A stretch of DNA of 64,000 bases from Pseudomonadota bacterium (GTDB lineage Bacteria; Pseudomonadota; Gammaproteobacteria; Xanthomonadales; Xanthomonadaceae): contig JAEWJB010000158.1 in NCBI GenBank assembly GCA_023386795.1, positions 1-64,000 on the forward strand, written 5' to 3'. Each line of letters begins with the position of its first letter. Position 1 is the first letter of the stretch. Made by a program: the position numbers and the translations under genes. Shown here one piece after another: positions 17,057-25,379 of the stretch. The notes below the pieces were generated by a model. That model saw nothing but the letters and a program-made list of their open reading frames with translations. It had not been told where the DNA came from and searched no databases.

Positions 17057-19687
17057 ATGCCACGCAAGCCCCGCCCTTCAGCTGCGGCTGACCATGCCAT
17101 TCACGTGCGCGGCGCGCGCGAGCACAACCTGAAGGATGTCGACCTCGACATCCCCCGCGATGCGCTCGTCGTGTTCTCTGGCATCTCTGGATCGGGCAAG
17201 TCGTCGCTGGCGTTCGGCACGCTCTATGCCGAGGCGCAACGGCGATACCTGGAATCGCTGTCGCCTTATGCGCGGCGCCTGATCGACCAGGTAGGCGTGC
17301 CCGACGTGGACGCCATCGACGGGATGCCGCCGGCAGTCGCGCTCCAGCAGCAGCGCGGCACGCCGAACGTGCGCTCCACCGTGGGCAGCATCACCACGCT
17401 GTCGAGCCTGCTGCGCATGCTGTATTCGCGCGCCGGCACGTATCCGCACCGGCAACCCATGTTGTATGCCGAAGATTTCTCGCCCAACACGCCGCAGGGT
17501 GCATGCCCCACGTGCCACGGCCTGGGCTTCGTGTACACCGTCACCGACGAGGCCATGGTTCCCGACCCGTCGCTGTCCATCCGCGAGCGGGCGATTGCGG
17601 CGTGGCCGCCTGCCTGGCACGGGCAAAACCTGCGCGACATCCTCGTGACGATGGGCTACGACGTCGACAAGCCATGGCGCGATTTGCCGAAGAAGGACCG
17701 CGACTGGATCCTGCATACGGAGGAGAAGCCGGTGGTGCCGGTGTACGCGGGCTTCACTCCCGCCGAGACGCGCGCGGCGTTGCGCCGCAAGACAGACCCG
17801 AGCTACATGGGTACGTTCACCGGTGCGCGCCGCTACGTGCTCGACACCTTCGCCAACACCCAGAGCCCGCTGATGAAGCGGCGCGTAGCGCGCTTCATGT
17901 CCGGCGCACCGTGCCCGACCTGCGCCGGTCGCCGCCTCAAGCGCGAGTCGCTGTCGGTCACGTTCGCCGGCCTGGACATCGGAACCCTGTCGCGTTTGCC
18001 GCTGGCCAGCATCGCCGAAGTCCTCACGCCCGCGGCGCAAGGGCGCTTCGACGAGCCGGTGACCACCACCACCCGCAGCCGCGCCGCGGGACGCAAGGAC
18101 ATTGCCAGGCGCGTCGCGGCCGGCGGACTCCCGCATACCGGCGGCAAGGACGTGCGGCGTACCGCGAACCTGTCCGAGGAGAAGCGGATAGCGGCGCAAC
18201 GCATCAGCCAGGACCTGATCGAGCGCATTGCGTCGCTGCAGGCGCTCGGCTTGGGCTATCTCGCACTGGACCGCTCCACGCCCACGCTGTCCTCGGGCGA
18301 GTTGCAGCGCCTGCGCCTGGCAACGCAGGTGCGCTCCAATCTGTTCGGTGTGGTCTACGTGCTGGACGAGCCATCGGCGGGACTGCATCCGGCCGACGCC
18401 GAAGCCCTGTACGCGGTGCTGGACCAGCTCAAGTCGGCCGGCAACACGCTGTTCGTCGTCGAGCATGAGCTGGGCATGCTGCGTCGGGCCGACTGGCTCG
18501 TCGACGTGGGACCCGATGCGGGTCAGTACGGGGGCCGCGTTCTCTACAGTGGACCGCCGGCCGGATTGCGCGACATCGCCGAATCGCACACGCAGCGTTA
18601 CCTCTTCGGGGCCAGGCCCGCGCGTCGGCGGGAGCCGAGGGCTCCGTCAGGCTGGCTCCAGCTCGTCGGTATCCACCGCAACAACCTGCGTGGCCTCGAC
18701 GTGCGAATCCCGCTCGGTAGCTTCACGGCAGTCACAGGCGTCTCCGGTTCCGGCAAGTCCAGCTTGATCAGTCAGGCACTGGTAGAACTGATGGGAGAGC
18801 ACCTGGGCCACGAGCCGGTCGCGGAGGAAAGCCCCGACGACATGCCGGCGCCGGATGAGGTAGTGCGTACCGTCGGCCGCCTCGCAGGCGCCGACACCAT
18901 CCGGCGGCTAGTCAATGTCGACCAGAAGCCCATCGGGCGTACGCCACGCTCGAACCTGGCAACCTACACAGGGCTGTTCGATCACGTGCGCAAGTTGTTC
19001 GCGGGCACACGCGCGGCGAAGGCGCGCCGCTTCGGCATGGGTCGCTTCTCTTTCAACGTGGCGAAGGGCCGTTGCGCGACCTGCGAGGGTGAGGGGTTTG
19101 TCAGCATCGAAATGCTTTTCATGCCGAGCGTCTACGCGCCATGTCCCACCTGTCATGGCAAGCGCTACAACGACAAGACGCTCGAGGTTGAGTGGAACGG
19201 GCGCAACATTGCGCAAGTGCTGGGCATGACGGTCGAGGAGGCGCTGTCGTTCTTCGCGGGTGAAGCCCCCATCGAGCGCTCACTGGCGTTGCTGCACGGC
19301 ATCGGCCTGGGCTACCTGCGGCTCGGCCAGCCGGCGACTGAGCTGTCCGGGGGCGAGGCCCAGCGGATCAAGCTGGCCACCGAGCTGCAACGCAGCCACC
19401 GCGGTGATTCGCTGTACGTGCTCGACGAGCCGACCACCGGACTGCACCCATTTGATGTCGACAAGCTGATGGTGCAACTGCACGGGCTGGTCGACGCGGG
19501 CAACACGGTGGTGGTCGTCGAACACGACATGCGCGTCGTCGCCGACAGCGACTGGATGATCGACGTCGGGCCGGGTGCGGGCGACCAGGGAGGCCGCATC
19601 GTCGCCGAGGGCGCGCCGCGGGATGTCGCCGTCGCGGGTGTGGGAGTGACGGCGCGTTATCTGCAACAGGTTTTGTCCGGACGCTGA
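17057..19687 (+). CDS. uvrA2: UvrA2, class II excinuclease ATPase subunit
   Basis: An 876-residue ABC-type DNA-damage-binding ATPase. Two Walker A motifs (GISGSGKSS near residue 38 and GVSGSGKSS near 560), two signature/Walker B sets (VYVLDEPSAG and LYVLDEPTTG) and zinc-finger CxxC pairs (CPTCHG, CPTCAG, CATCEG, CPTCHG) are present. It is shorter than housekeeping UvrA (about 940 residues) and lacks the usual UvrB-interaction segment, as in UvrA2/DrrC paralogues linked to tolerance of DNA-binding drugs. It would not replace UvrA in normal repair. No uvrB or uvrC is nearby. Confidence 0.92.
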   Translation: MPRKPRPSAAADHAIHVRGAREHNLKDVDLDIPRDALVVFSGISGSGKSSLAFGTLYAEAQRRYLESLSPYARRLIDQVGVPDVDAIDGMPPAVALQQQRGTPNVRSTVGSITTLSSLLRMLYSRAGTYPHRQPMLYAEDFSPNTPQGACPTCHGLGFVYTVTDEAMVPDPSLSIRERAIAAWPPAWHGQNLRDILVTMGYDVDKPWRDLPKKDRDWILHTEEKPVVPVYAGFTPAETRAALRRKTDPSYMGTFTGARRYVLDTFANTQSPLMKRRVARFMSGAPCPTCAGRRLKRESLSVTFAGLDIGTLSRLPLASIAEVLTPAAQGRFDEPVTTTTRSRAAGRKDIARRVAAGGLPHTGGKDVRRTANLSEEKRIAAQRISQDLIERIASLQALGLGYLALDRSTPTLSSGELQRLRLATQVRSNLFGVVYVLDEPSAGLHPADAEALYAVLDQLKSAGNTLFVVEHELGMLRRADWLVDVGPDAGQYGGRVLYSGPPAGLRDIAESHTQRYLFGARPARRREPRAPSGWLQLVGIHRNNLRGLDVRIPLGSFTAVTGVSGSGKSSLISQALVELMGEHLGHEPVAEESPDDMPAPDEVVRTVGRLAGADTIRRLVNVDQKPIGRTPRSNLATYTGLFDHVRKLFAGTRAAKARRFGMGRFSFNVAKGRCATCEGEGFVSIEMLFMPSVYAPCPTCHGKRYNDKTLEVEWNGRNIAQVLGMTVEEALSFFAGEAPIERSLALLHGIGLGYLRLGQPATELSGGEAQRIKLATELQRSHRGDSLYVLDEPTTGLHPFDVDKLMVQLHGLVDAGNTVVVVEHDMRVVADSDWMIDVGPGAGDQGGRIVAEGAPRDVAVAGVGVTARYLQQVLSGR

Positions 19688-19702
19688 ATGCGACCATGAC
19701 GG

Positions 19703-19722
19703 CGCGATCAGAACTGATCGCG
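19703..19722. promoter_or_regulatory. 20-base near-perfect dyad
   Basis: CGCGATCAG-AA-CTGATCGCG, nine-base arms around two bases, lies just after uvrA2 and 170 bases before the esterase start. The two-base gap suits a protein-binding dyad better than an RNA hairpin. No family assignment is possible. Confidence 0.35.
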
Positions 19723-19890
19723 AACCCCTGGTTCGTGCAGTTCGTGAGCCGTAGTCCGCGTGTTGGACAGTCAAGAGCGCCCGCGCTTGCACCCACAGAT
19801 TTTCTCATGCCTGGGACAAATTCTTGTCCCTTGTCCAGCCGCAGCGCACGGACCAGGATTCTTCGCAAGTCCAATGAGGAGGTGCGCGAA

Positions 19891-20982
19891 ATGTCGAAGG
19901 CTGGTCCGTCCTGCAAGGGACGACAGGCTTTGGTCGTGGCAGTCGCAACGGCCGTGCTGTTCCTGCTGACCGCCGGCTGCTGCCCGGCGGCGGAAACAGG
20001 CTCACAACCCCTCATCGACATGCAGACCCGCCCCTGGCAGCCGGCGCCACCCGCCACGCAGGTGCCGCTGTGGCCGGAATCGCTAAAGCTGGCGCCGCTC
20101 GCGACTCCGGGTGACGAGCGTTTCGGCTTCGGCCAGGGCAAGGTGGCCGGGAAGTCCGTCACCATCGTCGAGCACGTCTCGCGGCCAACGATGACGATCT
20201 ACCGCCCGACGGCACCCAACAGCGGCGCCGCCATGGTCGTGTTCCCCGGGGGTGGCTACCGGGTACTGGCGATGGATCTGGAAGGAACCGAGATCTGCGA
20301 CTGGTTGGTCGCCAAGGGCATCACCTGCGTACTGCTGAAGTACCGCGTGCCTGGCTCAGGCGAGTACTGGGCCGATGAATGCAACTGCCGCAGGATACCG
20401 GCCGTGCCGATGGCGCTGCAGGACGCACAAAGAACGATCCGCCTGCTGCGAGAACAGGCCCGCGCGCTTGGCGTGGATCGGCACAGGATCGGGGTGATCG
20501 GCTTCTCCGCTGGCGGGCGCATCGTGGCGGATGTCAGCAATGTGCAGGACGCCACTTATGCGCCGATTGATGCCGCGGACCGACAAAGCAGCGTGCCCGA
20601 CTTCGCTGTTGTGCTGTATCCAGGCCACCTGTGGGAGAAGGGCAAGCCCGGCCTGGCCATGAACCCCACGATGAAGATAGATGCCCATTGCCCGCCGACC
20701 ATGATCATGCAGGCGGGCAACGATCCCACGGACGATGTGCGCCACTCGCTTACCTACTACCTCGCGCTGCAAAGCGCGGGTGTGCCGGTGGAGATGCATA
20801 TCTACGCCGAGGGCGGCCATGCTTTTGGCGTGCGGACCTCGCCGAATCCGGTAGCAGACTGGCCGAATCTGGTCGAGAAGTGGCTGCATGCGATCCATGT
20901 GCTCCGGGTCGAAAGCCGACTTCAGCCGGAGTTGGGTCGAAAGCGGACATTAGCTGCCCGGGTGCCGGCCATCCCGGCCTAG
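19891..20982 (+). CDS. lipoprotein alpha/beta-hydrolase (acetyl-esterase-like)
   Basis: A 363-residue exported hydrolase. The N-terminal hydrophobic segment ends in the lipobox-like LLTAGC, so it is probably membrane-anchored. The oxyanion motif VVFPGGGY, the nucleophile motif GFSAGG, a late Asp and His (EGGHAFGVR) define a BD-FAE/xylan-acetyl-esterase-like enzyme. The start at 19891 has GAGGAGG upstream. The final 25 residues or so (from about 20906) are coded by an extragenic repeat, so the natural C-terminus has probably been replaced. It resembles enzymes that deacetylate plant polysaccharide, but no carbohydrate genes flank it. Confidence 0.85.
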   Translation: MSKAGPSCKGRQALVVAVATAVLFLLTAGCCPAAETGSQPLIDMQTRPWQPAPPATQVPLWPESLKLAPLATPGDERFGFGQGKVAGKSVTIVEHVSRPTMTIYRPTAPNSGAAMVVFPGGGYRVLAMDLEGTEICDWLVAKGITCVLLKYRVPGSGEYWADECNCRRIPAVPMALQDAQRTIRLLREQARALGVDRHRIGVIGFSAGGRIVADVSNVQDATYAPIDAADRQSSVPDFAVVLYPGHLWEKGKPGLAMNPTMKIDAHCPPTMIMQAGNDPTDDVRHSLTYYLALQSAGVPVEMHIYAEGGHAFGVRTSPNPVADWPNLVEKWLHAIHVLRVESRLQPELGRKRTLAARVPAIPA

Positions 20983-21008
20983 CGTCCGCTACTGGCCGGC
21001 AGCGGACA
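20906..21008. repeat. extragenic repeat cluster (left copy)
   Basis: It holds two degenerate tandem copies of a GGGTCGAAAGC-type unit (20906-20926 and 20934-20954) and then an inverted repeat GTCCGCT-10-AGCGGAC (20984-21007). Positions 20934-20954 are an exact reverse complement of 22356-22376, so the element occurs on both sides of the acyltransferase gene. The cluster overlaps the end of the esterase gene. Confidence 0.7.
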
Positions 21009-21334
21009 TCGCGAAAGGATCAATCCTCTACCGTTCCGTCCGAGAAGGCGGCGATGAACTTGGCAGACCTCGCGCAAAGACCTGGGTCGGAGGAGGGAAT
21101 CGCCAAGATCAGTATCAAACATTCGCGCACGCCCATTCTCCCGAGACCGGCTCTGCAAGCCGTTGAATGGCCTAGCGCGGGGCGCGAATTTCCCACTTGC
21201 AGAACGCCTGCCTGTGACCCAACGACTTCTATCAGCCGAACCGTGCCCTGCCGAGTCAGGGCACGCTATCGAACCCGGATGATTCTGACAGAGGAGCACC
21301 ATGGAACCATTCTTGGTATTGATCAGGGGCGAGC
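20983..21334. other. 352-base gap before the acyltransferase
   Basis: Apart from the repeat at its left end, I see no supported protein gene here. A short frame at 21301-21357 (18 codons, MEPFLVLIRGEHEHDRAQ) has GAGGAG upstream and overlaps the acyltransferase start. It may be a leader peptide coupling translation or a gene remnant. Confidence 0.4.
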
Positions 21335-22240
21335 ATGAGCACGACCGGGCGCAATAACTTTGATGCACTGCGGCTGGCTGGCGCGTTGATGGTCTTGATC
21401 AGCCATCAGTTCGCTCTATCCGGACGTTCGGAGCCGAATATTGTCGAAGACCATTCGCTCGGCAACCTGGGCGTCCTGATCTTTTTCTCAATCAGCGGCT
21501 ACTTGGTCACATCCAGTTGGTTGAAAGATCCACACATCTTTCGCTTCTGCGCACGCCGAACCTTGAGAATGCTGCCGGCTCTCTGCGTGGCTCTACCGTT
21601 GACCATGGCAGTGATTGGTGCGCTTGGACTCAACGGATTCCCTGGGAATCCTCGACACCTGATGAATGGATCTCTCTGGACCATCAAGTACGAGGTCTGC
21701 TGTTACGTGCTACTTCTCTTGGCAGGAGTTGTCACCCGACACTTTTCACTTCTGCTGGCAGCGGGAATTCTGTCTTACTTCGTTCTATCCGGCTTGGAGT
21801 ACGAAACCAGCTTTCTCGCAAACTTCGGGCTCTACTTTGTGGCGGGCTGCCTGTTGCGCGCATATCCGCAACTTAGAAAATTACTGCCAAGTGTCATCTT
21901 GCCGGCGACGGGATTGGCGCTCTTACTCATCCATCAGACAAAGCTAGGTCTTGCGCTTATTGTTCCGTCACTGACAGTTGCGATTGGCTTGAGATCATGG
22001 CCAGGCCTGCGAGACGTCTCTAGATTCGGCGATCTTTCGTATGGAATCTACATTTATGCATGGCCTGCGCAACAAATTGGAGTCGCTCTGATGGGCAGGA
22101 GAACGCCCTATCTTGAGCTCTTAGCCATCACCGTTCCGGCAACAATCTTACTGGCAGCCGCTTCCTGGAATCTTGTCGAAAAAGGCGCGCTGCGTTTTAA
22201 GCCTACTCCACAGCTCCAGAACAATGGCCGTGAGGCGTAA
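21335..22240 (+). CDS. acyltransferase family 3 (OafA-like) membrane protein
   Basis: A 301-residue integral membrane O-acyltransferase with many hydrophobic helices. The N-terminal motif FDALRLAGALMVLISHQFALSG has the catalytic His of acyltransferase-3 proteins, and the PALCVALPLTMAVIGAL and GDLSYGIYIYAWPAQQ regions are typical. Such enzymes acetylate O-antigen, exopolysaccharide or other surface sugars. Base and codon use are clearly less GC-rich than in neighbouring genes, and repeats flank it, suggesting recent acquisition. It is shorter than many relatives (about 340-370) but appears complete. Confidence 0.88.
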   Translation: MSTTGRNNFDALRLAGALMVLISHQFALSGRSEPNIVEDHSLGNLGVLIFFSISGYLVTSSWLKDPHIFRFCARRTLRMLPALCVALPLTMAVIGALGLNGFPGNPRHLMNGSLWTIKYEVCCYVLLLLAGVVTRHFSLLLAAGILSYFVLSGLEYETSFLANFGLYFVAGCLLRAYPQLRKLLPSVILPATGLALLLIHQTKLGLALIVPSLTVAIGLRSWPGLRDVSRFGDLSYGIYIYAWPAQQIGVALMGRRTPYLELLAITVPATILLAAASWNLVEKGALRFKPTPQLQNNGREA

Positions 22241-22325
22241 GCATTGAGAGAATTTCGGTCAGACAACCATGGAAAAGAACTGCTGTTCCCGGCTGGTTGG
22301 CCATATCAGCTTCTGGCCATTAGCG

Positions 22326-22390
22326 GTCAGGGTCAGCACTGACCGCTCGCGCGATGCTAATGTCCGCTTTCGACCCATAGCGGACATTGG
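22326..22390. repeat. extragenic repeat cluster (middle copy)
   Basis: There are two palindromes: AGCGGTCAG-8-CTGACCGCT, and a ten-base-arm repeat AATGTCCGCT-10-AGCGGACATT at 22359-22388. Positions 22356-22376 match 20934-20954 in inverted orientation. Related sequences are common REP-like elements in this bacterial family. Confidence 0.7.
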
Positions 22391-22391
22391 C

Positions 22392-22781
22392 GTGCGATCG
22401 ACGGATATTGCCGGCCGGGAATTTGACTGGTTCGCTGCCGATGCCAACGGACACATCGCCTTGTTTGCGACAGGTGGCTGCGGGCCTGGTCCCAGTAGTG
22501 CGCTGGCCCATGTCTCGGCCCACGACGCGGTTGGGAACCTCATTCCAACAAACGGCTGGGGAACTTCAGCTGTCTGGGAGGACTATGCGCGAGCTGGCCT
22601 CTACGCGTATGACTGGTCAGAGAGCCGCCACCGCTATGTTCAGGTCGCGATACCGGAGGTATCGCTTGCCGAGCTGCTGCGCGACGCCATCGCTGCGATA
22701 CCTGAGTTGCCAAGGCTTGAAGTGTCGTTCCCGGACGAGACTGTGATTACGCCGAGTTGGGCAACAGCGAATGTCCGCTAA
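22392..22781 (+). CDS. hypothetical protein (GREFDWF family), start uncertain
   Basis: A frame of about 129 residues from a GTG at 22392, open upstream to 22269. The part beginning DIAGREFDWFAADANGHIALFATGG is protein-like and resembles small uncharacterised proteins of this bacterial family. Everything upstream is coded by the repeat at 22326-22390, and the last residues (ATANVR) by a second repeat. The original start and end may therefore have been overwritten. No function can be assigned; no good ribosome-binding site is visible. Confidence 0.5.
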   Translation: MRSTDIAGREFDWFAADANGHIALFATGGCGPGPSSALAHVSAHDAVGNLIPTNGWGTSAVWEDYARAGLYAYDWSESRHRYVQVAIPEVSLAELLRDAIAAIPELPRLEVSFPDETVITPSWATANVR

Positions 22782-22800
22782 TGGCCGATTGCTGACATTG
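22770..22800. repeat. extragenic repeat (right copy)
   Basis: AATGTCCGCT near 22770 and an imperfect GCTGACATT arm at 22791-22799 form a degenerate version of the 22359-22388 palindrome. It closes the segment that starts at the 20.9 kb copy. Confidence 0.55.
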
Positions 22801-22920
22801 GCGAAGGGGCGGGCCACTCACGTTGTTGCTTCAGTCGAGAGGTAGGTTGCTTGGATCTAGGCCTTGCATTGCACAGGTCGCCTTCCGCACCCGGCTGAAC
22901 AGGGTTGGGTAGGGGCTCTG

Positions 22921-22991
22921 CTTTGCCGTGAGGCAAAGGTTGTACCCGTCGAATTAGGCAAAGGTTGTACCTCGGGCACAACCTTTGCCTA
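22921..22991. repeat. tandem and inverted repeat with strong hairpin
   Basis: The unit AGGCAAAGGTTGTACC occurs twice (22931-22946 and 22956-22971) and its inverse once. Arms at 22955-22968 and 22978-22991 pair perfectly over 14 bases with a nine-base loop; a smaller stem CTTTGCC-4-GGCAAAG lies at 22921-22938. It sits upstream of frmR in a 290-base stretch that otherwise holds no gene. Confidence 0.7.
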
Positions 22992-23038
22992 TCCGATCAC
23001 AGGCGCTCGCCCGGCTTGCCAATTCCCCCTCATCCAAT

Positions 23039-23055
23039 ATACTGCCCCCCAGTAT
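23039..23055. promoter_or_regulatory. FrmR operator
   Basis: ATACTG-CCCCC-CAGTAT, a perfect dyad around a C-tract, sits 17 bases before the frmR start. RcnR/FrmR-family repressors bind sites of the TACT-(C/G tract)-AGTA type, so this is very likely the autoregulatory operator. Confidence 0.75.
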
Positions 23056-23071
23056 CCGGCAGGCATCACCC

Positions 23072-23347
23072 ATGCCCCATTCCCCCGAAGAAAAAAAGCG
23101 CGTCCTCACCCGCGTGCGGCGCATCCGTGGCCAGTGCGACGGCTTGGAACGCGCGCTCGAAGCCGGCGCCGATTGCGGCCCCGTGCTCCAGCAGATCGCC
23201 GCCCTCCGCGGCGCGGTCAACGGCCTGATGTCCGAAGTACTCGAAGCCCACATCCGCGAAGACTTCAGCCAGCCCGCCCAGTCCGATGCGCAGCGCACCG
23301 AGCGCGTGCAGGAACTGCTCGGCCTGGTGCGTTCCTACCTCAAATAA
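23072..23347 (+). CDS. frmR: FrmR formaldehyde-sensing repressor
   Basis: A 91-residue all-helical repressor of the CsoR/RcnR/FrmR family. From memory of E. coli FrmR it is closely similar along its length (PEEKKRVLTRVRRIRGQ at the start). Pro2, Cys35 and His60 are all present: formaldehyde is thought to crosslink the N-terminal proline to Cys35 and release DNA. The start at 23072 preserves Met-Pro, which is needed for sensing. It is the first gene of frmR-adhC-fghA, with 56 bases to adhC. Confidence 0.95.
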   Translation: MPHSPEEKKRVLTRVRRIRGQCDGLERALEAGADCGPVLQQIAALRGAVNGLMSEVLEAHIREDFSQPAQSDAQRTERVQELLGLVRSYLK

Positions 23348-23403
23348 GCCTGGCGCCCGTCGCGCCGCTCGTTCCTTTCATCGCATCCGCAGGAGAAGTC
23401 CCC

Positions 23404-24513
23404 ATGAAATCCCGTGCCGCCGTCGCGTTCGGTCCCGGCCAGCCGCTGAAGATCGTCGAGATCGATGTCGCCCCGCCCAAGGCCGGCGAAGTCCTCATCA
23501 AGATCACCCACACCGGCGTGTGCCACACCGATGCGTTCACCCTCTCCGGCGATGACCCGGAAGGCCTGTTCCCGGTCGTGCTGGGTCACGAGGGGGCGGG
23601 CGTGGTGGTCGAAGTGGGCGAGGGCGTCACCAGCGTCAAGCCGGGTGATCATGTGATTCCGCTCTACACCGCCGAATGCGGCGAGTGCCTGTTCTGCAAG
23701 TCCGGCAAGACCAACCTGTGCGTCGCCGTGCGCGCCACCCAGGGCAAGGGTGTGATGCCGGACGGTACCAGCCGCTTCTCCTACAACGGCGAGCCGATCT
23801 ACCACTACATGGGCTGCTCGACCTTCAGCGAATACACCGTGGTTGCCGAAGTCTCGCTGGCCAAGGTCAACCCGCAGGCCAACCCGGAGCACGTGTGCCT
23901 GCTCGGCTGCGGCGTCACCACCGGTATCGGCGCGGTGCACAACACCGCCAAGGTCGCCGAAGGCGACAGCGTGGCGGTGTTCGGCCTCGGCGGCATCGGC
24001 CTGGCGGTGATCCAGGGTGCGCGCCAGGCCAAGGCCGGCCGCATCATTGCCGTCGATACCAATCCCTCGAAGTTCGAGCTCGCCAAGCAGTTCGGTGCGA
24101 CGGATTGTGTCAACCCGAAGGATCACGACAAGCCGATCCAGCAGGTGATCGTGGAGATGACCGGTTGGGGCGTCGACCATTCCTTCGAATGCATCGGCAA
24201 CGTCAACGTGATGCGCGCGGCGCTGGAATGCGCCCATCGCGGCTGGGGTCAGAGCGTGATCATCGGCGTGGCCGGCGCGGGCCAGGAGATTTCCACCCGT
24301 CCGTTCCAGCTCGTCACCGGCCGCACCTGGAAGGGCACCGCCTTCGGTGGCGTGAAGGGCCGCTCGCAATTGCCCGGCATGGTGGAAGACGCGATGAAGG
24401 GCGATATCGAACTGGCGCCGTTCGTCACCCATACCATGCCGCTGGACGACATCAACGATGCCTTCGACCTGATGCATGAAGGCAAGTCGATCCGCTCGGT
24501 CATCCATTACTGA
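23404..24513 (+). CDS. frmA: S-(hydroxymethyl)glutathione dehydrogenase (class III ADH)
   Basis: A 369-residue zinc enzyme that oxidises S-hydroxymethylglutathione, formed from formaldehyde and glutathione, to S-formylglutathione with NAD. The catalytic-zinc motif is GVCHTDA with GHEGAGVV, the structural zinc loop is CGECLFCKSGKTNLC, and the cofactor motif GLGGIGLAVIQGA is followed by VDTNPSKFE. The length is exactly that of the family. It is transcribed between frmR and fghA and should be induced by formaldehyde through FrmR. Confidence 0.96.
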   Translation: MKSRAAVAFGPGQPLKIVEIDVAPPKAGEVLIKITHTGVCHTDAFTLSGDDPEGLFPVVLGHEGAGVVVEVGEGVTSVKPGDHVIPLYTAECGECLFCKSGKTNLCVAVRATQGKGVMPDGTSRFSYNGEPIYHYMGCSTFSEYTVVAEVSLAKVNPQANPEHVCLLGCGVTTGIGAVHNTAKVAEGDSVAVFGLGGIGLAVIQGARQAKAGRIIAVDTNPSKFELAKQFGATDCVNPKDHDKPIQQVIVEMTGWGVDHSFECIGNVNVMRAALECAHRGWGQSVIIGVAGAGQEISTRPFQLVTGRTWKGTAFGGVKGRSQLPGMVEDAMKGDIELAPFVTHTMPLDDINDAFDLMHEGKSIRSVIHY

Positions 24514-24522
24514 GCCGCCGTC

Positions 24523-25356
24523 ATGCAACGCATCGAACAACACGCCTGCTTCGGCGGTAGCCAGGAAGTGTGGCAGCACCGTTCCGAGGTGCTCGGCTGC
24601 GACATGCGGTTCGCTGTCTACCTGCCGCCGCAGGTGGCGCAAGGTGGCACGCTGCCGGTGCTGTATTGGCTATCGGGCCTGACCTGCACCGAGCAGAACT
24701 TCATCACCAAGGCGGGCGCGCAGCGTTATGCGGCCGAGCATGGGGTGATCCTCGTCGCGCCGGATACCAGCCCGCGCGGCGACGACGTGGCCGATGCCGA
24801 GGGCTATGACCTCGGCAAGGGCGCGGGTTTCTACGTCAACGCCACGCAGGCGCCCTGGGCGTCGCACTACCGCATGTACGACTACATCGTGGACGAACTG
24901 CCGGCGCTGGTGGAGGCGAACTTCCCGGCCAGCGAAGCGCGCGGCATTTCCGGCCATTCGATGGGCGGGCATGGCGCGTTGGTGATCGGCCTGCGCAATC
25001 CCTCGCGCTATCGGAGCGTCTCGGCGTTCTCTCCGATCGTGGCGCCGAGCCAGGTGCCGTGGGGCGAGAAGGCGTTCACTGCCTATCTCGGCGAGGATCG
25101 CGCGGCGTGGCAGGAATACGACGCTACCGCGCTGCTGGCGCACGGCTATGCGCGTACGCCGCTGCTCGTGGACCAGGGGGGCGCGGACGAGTTCCTCGAA
25201 GGGCAGCTACGCCCGCAGCTGCTGCAGGCCGTGGCCGAGGCGTCCAACCACCCGCTGACGCTACGCATGCAGCCGGGGTATGACCACAGCTATTACTTCA
25301 TCGCCAGCTTCATCGGCGAGCACGTGGCGTGGCATGCGAAGGCCTTGAAGGGCTGA
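24523..25356 (+). CDS. fghA: S-formylglutathione hydrolase
   Basis: A 277-residue alpha/beta hydrolase of the esterase D family, hydrolysing S-formylglutathione to formate and glutathione, the last step of the operon's pathway. The nucleophile motif GHSMGGHGAL, the conserved LSGLTCTEQNF with its cysteine, and the late Asp and His (QPGYDHSYYF) are present. It starts nine bases after the end of adhC, so the genes are co-transcribed. A REP-type hairpin follows. Confidence 0.95.
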   Translation: MQRIEQHACFGGSQEVWQHRSEVLGCDMRFAVYLPPQVAQGGTLPVLYWLSGLTCTEQNFITKAGAQRYAAEHGVILVAPDTSPRGDDVADAEGYDLGKGAGFYVNATQAPWASHYRMYDYIVDELPALVEANFPASEARGISGHSMGGHGALVIGLRNPSRYRSVSAFSPIVAPSQVPWGEKAFTAYLGEDRAAWQEYDATALLAHGYARTPLLVDQGGADEFLEGQLRPQLLQAVAEASNHPLTLRMQPGYDHSYYFIASFIGEHVAWHAKALKG

Positions 25357-25379
25357 GGCCACCCCATCGGAACGGTAGG

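Noticed and set aside
17078..18589. 503-codon minus-strand frame opposite uvrA2
   Set aside because: A shadow; Walker and zinc motifs are on the plus strand.
20906..22800. Acyltransferase island considered as an insertion sequence or prophage remnant
   Set aside because: No transposase, integrase, terminal inverted repeats with target duplication, or phage gene is present.
20906..22991. Repeat-rich region considered as a CRISPR array
   Set aside because: The repeats are palindromic, irregularly spaced and without spacer units or cas genes; they fit extragenic palindromes.
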